Source: Mucilaginibacter sp. UR6-11 (GTDB taxonomy: Bacteria > Bacteroidota > Bacteroidia > Sphingobacteriales > Sphingobacteriaceae). Taken from it: 64,000 nucleotides of DNA. Shown here piece by piece: positions 60,320 to 64,000 of this stretch (positions within the stretch are counted from its first letter, which is position 1; each line of letters begins with the position of its first letter). The stretch covers positions 744,432 through 808,431 of the forward strand of contig NZ_JAJIWO010000002.1 in NCBI RefSeq assembly GCF_020880695.1. The letters are read 5' to 3'. Below the pieces are notes generated by a model. That model was not told where the DNA came from. It saw nothing but the letters and a program-made list of their open reading frames with translations, and ran no database searches. The position numbers and the translations under genes were made by a program.

Positions 60320-61726
60320 CTAATCTCTCAAAACCAACAGCACCACATTCTCTACGTGCTGTGTATGGGGGAACATATCCACCGGTTGTATCTTTACCGT
60401 ATCATATTTTTCTTTCAGCACCAGCAGGTCGCGGGCCTGGGTGGCAGCGTTGCAGCTTACGTAAACTATTTTTTTAGCTTCAATTTCTATTAACCGGGCA
60501 ACCACATCCGGGTGCATGCCGGCGCGCGGCGGGTCGGATATGATCACATCGGGCTTGCCGTGTTCGGCAACAAATTCTGCCGACAGGACATCTTTCATAT
60601 CGCCGGCGTAAAATTTGGTATTGGTGATGTTATTGATGGCACTATTTATTTTGGCATCCTCAATAGCGCTGGGCACGTATTCTACGCCTACTACTTCTTT
60701 AACGTGGCCCGCCACAAAGTTAGCAATGGTGCCTGCGCCGGTATACAAGTCATAAACCAGTTCGTCGCCTTTAAACCCGGCAAAGTCGCGGGTTATTTCA
60801 TACAGGCGCAGGGCCTGTATACTGTTGGTTTGGTAAAATGATTTTGGACCGATGCGGAACCTGATGCCCAGCATTTCTTCATGGATATATTGCGGGCCCT
60901 TCCAGGCCGTAACATCCTGGTCAAAAATGGTATCGTTCTTTTTTTCGTTAAGGATATAAAGCAAAGATGTTATCTCCGGGAACTCCGTTTCAACAAAGCT
61001 CATCAGCTTGTTTACTGTTTCCTCATCCGCATAAGCGAAAACAACGATCACCATAAGCTCGCCTGTGGACGAGGTGCGGATAATAAGGTTACGTAAATTA
61101 CCTTCGTGGTTACGCAGGTCATAATAGGTATAGCCGTTTTGTTTCGCAAATTCATCAATACGGTTACGGATATCATTACTTGGGTCGGCCTGTAAGTAGC
61201 AATGCTGTACATCCAGGATCTTATCAAAACGGCCGGGGATGTGGAAACCCAGCGCGTTCATGTTAAGCGCGGTATCTTCCCGGTTCTCCCCATCATACAG
61301 CCAGCGTTTGTTGCTGAAAGTAAATTCTAATTTATTGCGATAATACCTGTCGGCCGGTGACGGTATGATAGGCATCATTCCGCCTGTATCGATCTTAGCC
61401 AGCCGGCTCAGGGCATCAGCTACTGATTTTTGTTTGAATTGCAGTTGGGCCTCATAGGTCATATGCTGCCATTTGCAGCCGCCGCAGGTACCAAAGTGCT
61501 GGCAAAAAGGTTCGACCCTGTATTCGCTGGCTTGTTTAAGGCCGATGATCTTAGCCTCGCCAAAGTTTTTCTTACTGCGGTAAACCTGTACGTCAACCAC
61601 ATCGCCGGGCACAGCTTTTTCAACAAACAACACAAAATCGTCTGCCTTGCCTACGCCTTTGCCTTCTTCGGCAATATCAATAATGGTAACGTCCTCAAAA
61701 ACCTGGTTCTTTGCTCCTCTGCTCAT
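60320..61726 (-). CDS. rlmD: 23S rRNA (uracil-5)-methyltransferase RlmD-like
   Basis: The ATG at 61726 (MSRGAKNQVFEDVTIIDIAE) is preferred over a TTG 9 bases upstream. The 468-residue protein has a TRAM domain (about 10-70), an iron-sulphur cysteine set (RVEPFCQHFGTCGGCKWQHM), a SAM domain with DLYTGAGTIANFVAGH, IISDPPRAGMHPDV and the nucleophile Cys in IVYVSCNAATQARDL. It makes m5U in 23S rRNA; RlmD or RumA type (site U1939 in E. coli) is the likely target. A TACCTTTG box overlaps the 5' side. Confidence 0.92.
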   Translation of the reverse strand: MSRGAKNQVFEDVTIIDIAEEGKGVGKADDFVLFVEKAVPGDVVDVQVYRSKKNFGEAKIIGLKQASEYRVEPFCQHFGTCGGCKWQHMTYEAQLQFKQKSVADALSRLAKIDTGGMMPIIPSPADRYYRNKLEFTFSNKRWLYDGENREDTALNMNALGFHIPGRFDKILDVQHCYLQADPSNDIRNRIDEFAKQNGYTYYDLRNHEGNLRNLIIRTSSTGELMVIVVFAYADEETVNKLMSFVETEFPEITSLLYILNEKKNDTIFDQDVTAWKGPQYIHEEMLGIRFRIGPKSFYQTNSIQALRLYEITRDFAGFKGDELVYDLYTGAGTIANFVAGHVKEVVGVEYVPSAIEDAKINSAINNITNTKFYAGDMKDVLSAEFVAEHGKPDVIISDPPRAGMHPDVVARLIEIEAKKIVYVSCNAATQARDLLVLKEKYDTVKIQPVDMFPHTQHVENVVLLVLRD

Positions 61727-61732
61727 TGCGCG

Positions 61733-61740
61733 CAAAGGTA
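61733..61740 (-). promoter_or_regulatory. TAnnTTTG -7 box for rlmD
   Basis: The minus strand reads TACCTTTG, ending 6 bases before the ATG at 61726. It overlaps the alternative TTG start, so that start is unlikely. Confidence 0.5.
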
Positions 61741-61882
61741 AGCGTATTTTTTAATGTGCGAAAGGAATGTGAGGAGTATTGAATAGCTGGTATCAAGTAC
61801 CAAGTAGCTGGTATCAAGCAGGAAGTATCAGGTAGCAAGACAAAATGCGGCTACCTGATACTAATTACCCTGATTCCAGGCA
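61741..61882. repeat. Intergenic word-repeat palindrome (rlmD / GH27 gap)
   Basis: AGTATCAGGTAGC (61824-61836) pairs perfectly with GCTACCTGATACT (61850-61862). The word TAGCTGGTATCAAG occurs twice in direct orientation before it. Confidence 0.75.
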
Positions 61883-64000
61883 TTACTTTTCAACCCTGAT
61901 CAACAGCACTCCGTGCGGCGCAATACTGCCGCCTACTGCTGCTATGTTTTGCTGGCGCCAAACATCTCTGAATTTGGTATAGCCTTTTAAAGCGGCGTTT
62001 GTTTTGCTTAAAGAAATGGTTTGATATTTATCAGCTGTGTTAAATAAACCAATTGCTTTGCCGCCGTCTTTTAATTCTTTAACCCAAACCTGGTACCCAT
62101 CTTTTTTGATATATTGTCTGGCACTTTTGCCCAGCGCGTCCTGATCGATAGCTATTACTTCATCATTAGTAAGCAGGCTTAAGGTAAACCTGTCCAGGTG
62201 GCCCATATCGCAACCAATTAATAATGGTGATGATAGCAAGCTCCATAAACTAATGTGGGTGTATTGCTCATCAAAAGTGAGGCGGGTATTATGCAGGCTT
62301 GGGCCCCAGCCCACTTTACCCACTACCAGCATATCGGGGTCATTAAAGTGCCCCGGGCCGGCCAGTGGCGCAGCCTTATCCTGGCTAAAGCCAATGCCTG
62401 ACATACTGTTCCAGGTGTCGGTAATATCACCGGTGGTGCGCCAGCTGTTACCGCCAACTTCTGCACCCCAGTTCCACACGTCGCCCATACCATACTGGCA
62501 AAAACTAAACAGGATATCGCGGCTGGCTTTGTTTAAAGAGCTGCGCATTACCTGGTAGGGTTTTTTCATTTCGTCAAGGTTAGGGTGATGCGGTGCAATT
62601 TCGCCGTATGAACACCAGTCGTATTTTAAATAATCAATACCCCATTCGCCATAAGTTAAGGCATCGTCATCTTCGTGTTGCCAGCTACCCAAATAGCCGC
62701 CGCAAGTGCGTGGGCCGGGCGATGAATAAATACCCATCCGTAAGCCTAAACCATGTACAAAATCTGTTAGCCCCTTCATGTCCGGGAATTTACTGTTGGC
62801 GACAATCTTGCCGTCGTCGGTACGCTTTTCGGCCTCCCAGCCATCATCAATATTAATGTACGACCAACCGTGGGCGCTTAAACGCTGGGCCATTTCGCGG
62901 GCAGAGGTGCGCACTTTTTCGTCATTTACACTCAGTCCCCAGGCATTCCAGCTGTTCCAGCCCAATGCGGGGGTAAGGCCGATATTATCGCCGATAGCCA
63001 AGGTGAATTTCTTGGTAGCGCTACCTTTCCTGTTGGTTACTGTAAGCACCAGCGGGTATGATCCCTCTTTATCTACTACGCCCGTAATGATACCGGTTGC
63101 CGGGTTAAGTTTTAATCCCGAAGGTAAACCTTTAGCTCTATAAGTTAACGGCTTAAGCCCGGTAGCCGGGATCAGATATAATACCGGGTGGCCCGGGCGA
63201 ACGCCGAATACATCGGCGCCGTTTATTTTTGGCGTTTTGGCCAGGGCAGGCGTAAGGATATACGGCGTAGTTTCAGTTTCTGATAGTTCTACGCCCGATC
63301 TTCTGTCTTTAAAAGTGTAGGTAATTAAATAGGATCTCTTTTTAGCTGCCGAGAATGTGAACCACCACGAAAATGGCGTGCCCGCGGTAAAGTGTGCGGT
63401 ATCTGTCTTTTTGCTTAAAATAACGGCGCCGGTTTCGGGATCGGTAACGGTGAAAGACAGGGTGCCTTTATAAGCGTACCTGTTAGCCGTAACTATTTTT
63501 ATGGATTTGCCAAGGCTGTTTTTATCGCCATAGCTAAAGTCGCTGTTGGTATCAAAATGTACCCCCTCCATAATGTCGGCCATGTGGACGTTAAAATTTG
63601 AACCGTACATACCGCCGTCGCCGCCGGTATCATAAACACGTATCGCCAGTACGTTTTCTCTATCCCATAAAATAGCCGGATTGTTTGCCGCTATTTTATA
63701 GCTGCGCGGGCCATAATGACTGCTTTTAATATCGCCGCCGCGGCCGCCATATTTGCCGATAAGCGTTCCGTTAAGGTATACCTCGTCATTATCGTCAATA
63801 CTGCCGAGGCTAATTAACAGGCTGTCTTTTAAATAAGCTTTTTCTTTTATTGATGATGGGATTACAACATGAAGGCGGTACCAGCCAAAACCATCATAAG
63901 ACGGGTGCCCCTGCAGTTCCCAGGATTTGCTTACATCGGCATTTTGCCATCCTTTATCATCAAAGCCCGGCGATGACCATTCGGGGCTATCGCCTATGGC
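61883..64000 (-). CDS. GH27 alpha-galactosidase with sugar-binding domains (5' end beyond window)
   Basis: The frame is open from the window edge to the stop at 61883, giving 705 residues with the N-terminus missing. The first 130 visible residues form a jelly-roll sugar-binding module (GFGWYRLHVVIPSSIKEK, LINDN-type IDDNDEVYLNGTLIGKYGGR). A second strand-rich region (about 150-330) carries an Ig-like LPSGLKLNPATGIITGVVD. The GH27 barrel follows: TPALGWNSWNAWG, WSYINIDDGWE, GIYSSPGPRTCGGYLGSW, DYLKYDWCSYGE (nucleophile Asp) and HFNDPDMLVVGKVG (acid/base Asp). The C-terminus is a beta sandwich. It probably removes alpha-galactosyl groups from plant polysaccharides. Confidence 0.93.
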   Translation of the reverse strand, partial: AIGDSPEWSSPGFDDKGWQNADVSKSWELQGHPSYDGFGWYRLHVVIPSSIKEKAYLKDSLLISLGSIDDNDEVYLNGTLIGKYGGRGGDIKSSHYGPRSYKIAANNPAILWDRENVLAIRVYDTGGDGGMYGSNFNVHMADIMEGVHFDTNSDFSYGDKNSLGKSIKIVTANRYAYKGTLSFTVTDPETGAVILSKKTDTAHFTAGTPFSWWFTFSAAKKRSYLITYTFKDRRSGVELSETETTPYILTPALAKTPKINGADVFGVRPGHPVLYLIPATGLKPLTYRAKGLPSGLKLNPATGIITGVVDKEGSYPLVLTVTNRKGSATKKFTLAIGDNIGLTPALGWNSWNAWGLSVNDEKVRTSAREMAQRLSAHGWSYINIDDGWEAEKRTDDGKIVANSKFPDMKGLTDFVHGLGLRMGIYSSPGPRTCGGYLGSWQHEDDDALTYGEWGIDYLKYDWCSYGEIAPHHPNLDEMKKPYQVMRSSLNKASRDILFSFCQYGMGDVWNWGAEVGGNSWRTTGDITDTWNSMSGIGFSQDKAAPLAGPGHFNDPDMLVVGKVGWGPSLHNTRLTFDEQYTHISLWSLLSSPLLIGCDMGHLDRFTLSLLTNDEVIAIDQDALGKSARQYIKKDGYQVWVKELKDGGKAIGLFNTADKYQTISLSKTNAALKGYTKFRDVWRQQNIAAVGGSIAPHGVLLIRVEK

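Overview
The window is chromosomal DNA of a member of the Bacteroidota, most likely a Sphingobacteriaceae species of the Mucilaginibacter/Pedobacter type. Lineage markers are gldD (gliding), porX (type IX secretion control), a fused lpxC-fabZ gene, a RagB/SusD remnant, a CarboxypepD_reg-type TonB receptor, TAnnTTTG promoter boxes and the near absence of Shine-Dalgarno sequences. The genus is an inference; no rRNA gene is present.

Layout. 1-4488 (minus): YceI-like protein, OprB-like porin with a palindromic operator candidate, HD phosphohydrolase, XRE regulator, TonB-C-like protein and THUMP rRNA methyltransferase. 4753-19300 is an accessory stretch: a DUF3127 protein, a decayed serine hydrolase, an alpha/beta hydrolase, two PAS signalling proteins (one without an ATPase domain), a tiny gene overlapping the histidine kinase start, a LuxR-type regulator, secreted proteins and an S41 peptidase, an orphan SusD C-terminal fragment, a DUF3863-like protein and an esterase. 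The SusD fragment with the two following genes looks like the remains of a polysaccharide-utilisation locus. 19900-34553 is a housekeeping block: initiator tRNA, era, der, a C-terminal processing protease, murQ, a BI-1 family protein, aroE-gldD, an MBL hydrolase, a LolE/FtsX-type permease, rbfA, an M23 peptidase, tsaE, ald and a YihY/BrkB protein. 34571-48759 holds an aspartic protease-PDZ protein, a collagen-like lipoprotein, a glutamyl-Q-tRNA(Asp) synthetase-like enzyme, ahcY, an SDR, trmB, an alkyltransferase-like protein, an exonuclease III, a cyclophilin and a probable metal-uptake TonB receptor with a small Cys/His-rich partner. 48871-59233 carries porX, an HD hydrolase, the lipid A operon lpxD-lpxC/fabZ-lpxA, an ABC ATPase, a glycosyltransferase, a zinc alcohol dehydrogenase and efp. 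59273-64000 (minus) has a phosphoribosyltransferase, rlmD and a 5'-truncated GH27 alpha-galactosidase.

The most interesting signal lies outside the genes. At least a dozen intergenic gaps contain self-complementary 'vocabulary' sequence, where a short word recurs in direct and inverted orientation. The vocabularies are shared between some distant gaps, suggesting dispersed families of an intergenic palindromic element. Other notable signals are TAnnTTTG boxes a few bases from start codons (predicted leaderless transcripts), a cluster of ParB-site-like half sites near 57.2-57.4 kb, and a strong AT-rich palindrome before the porin gene. No CRISPR array, transposase, prophage or dedicated defence system was found.
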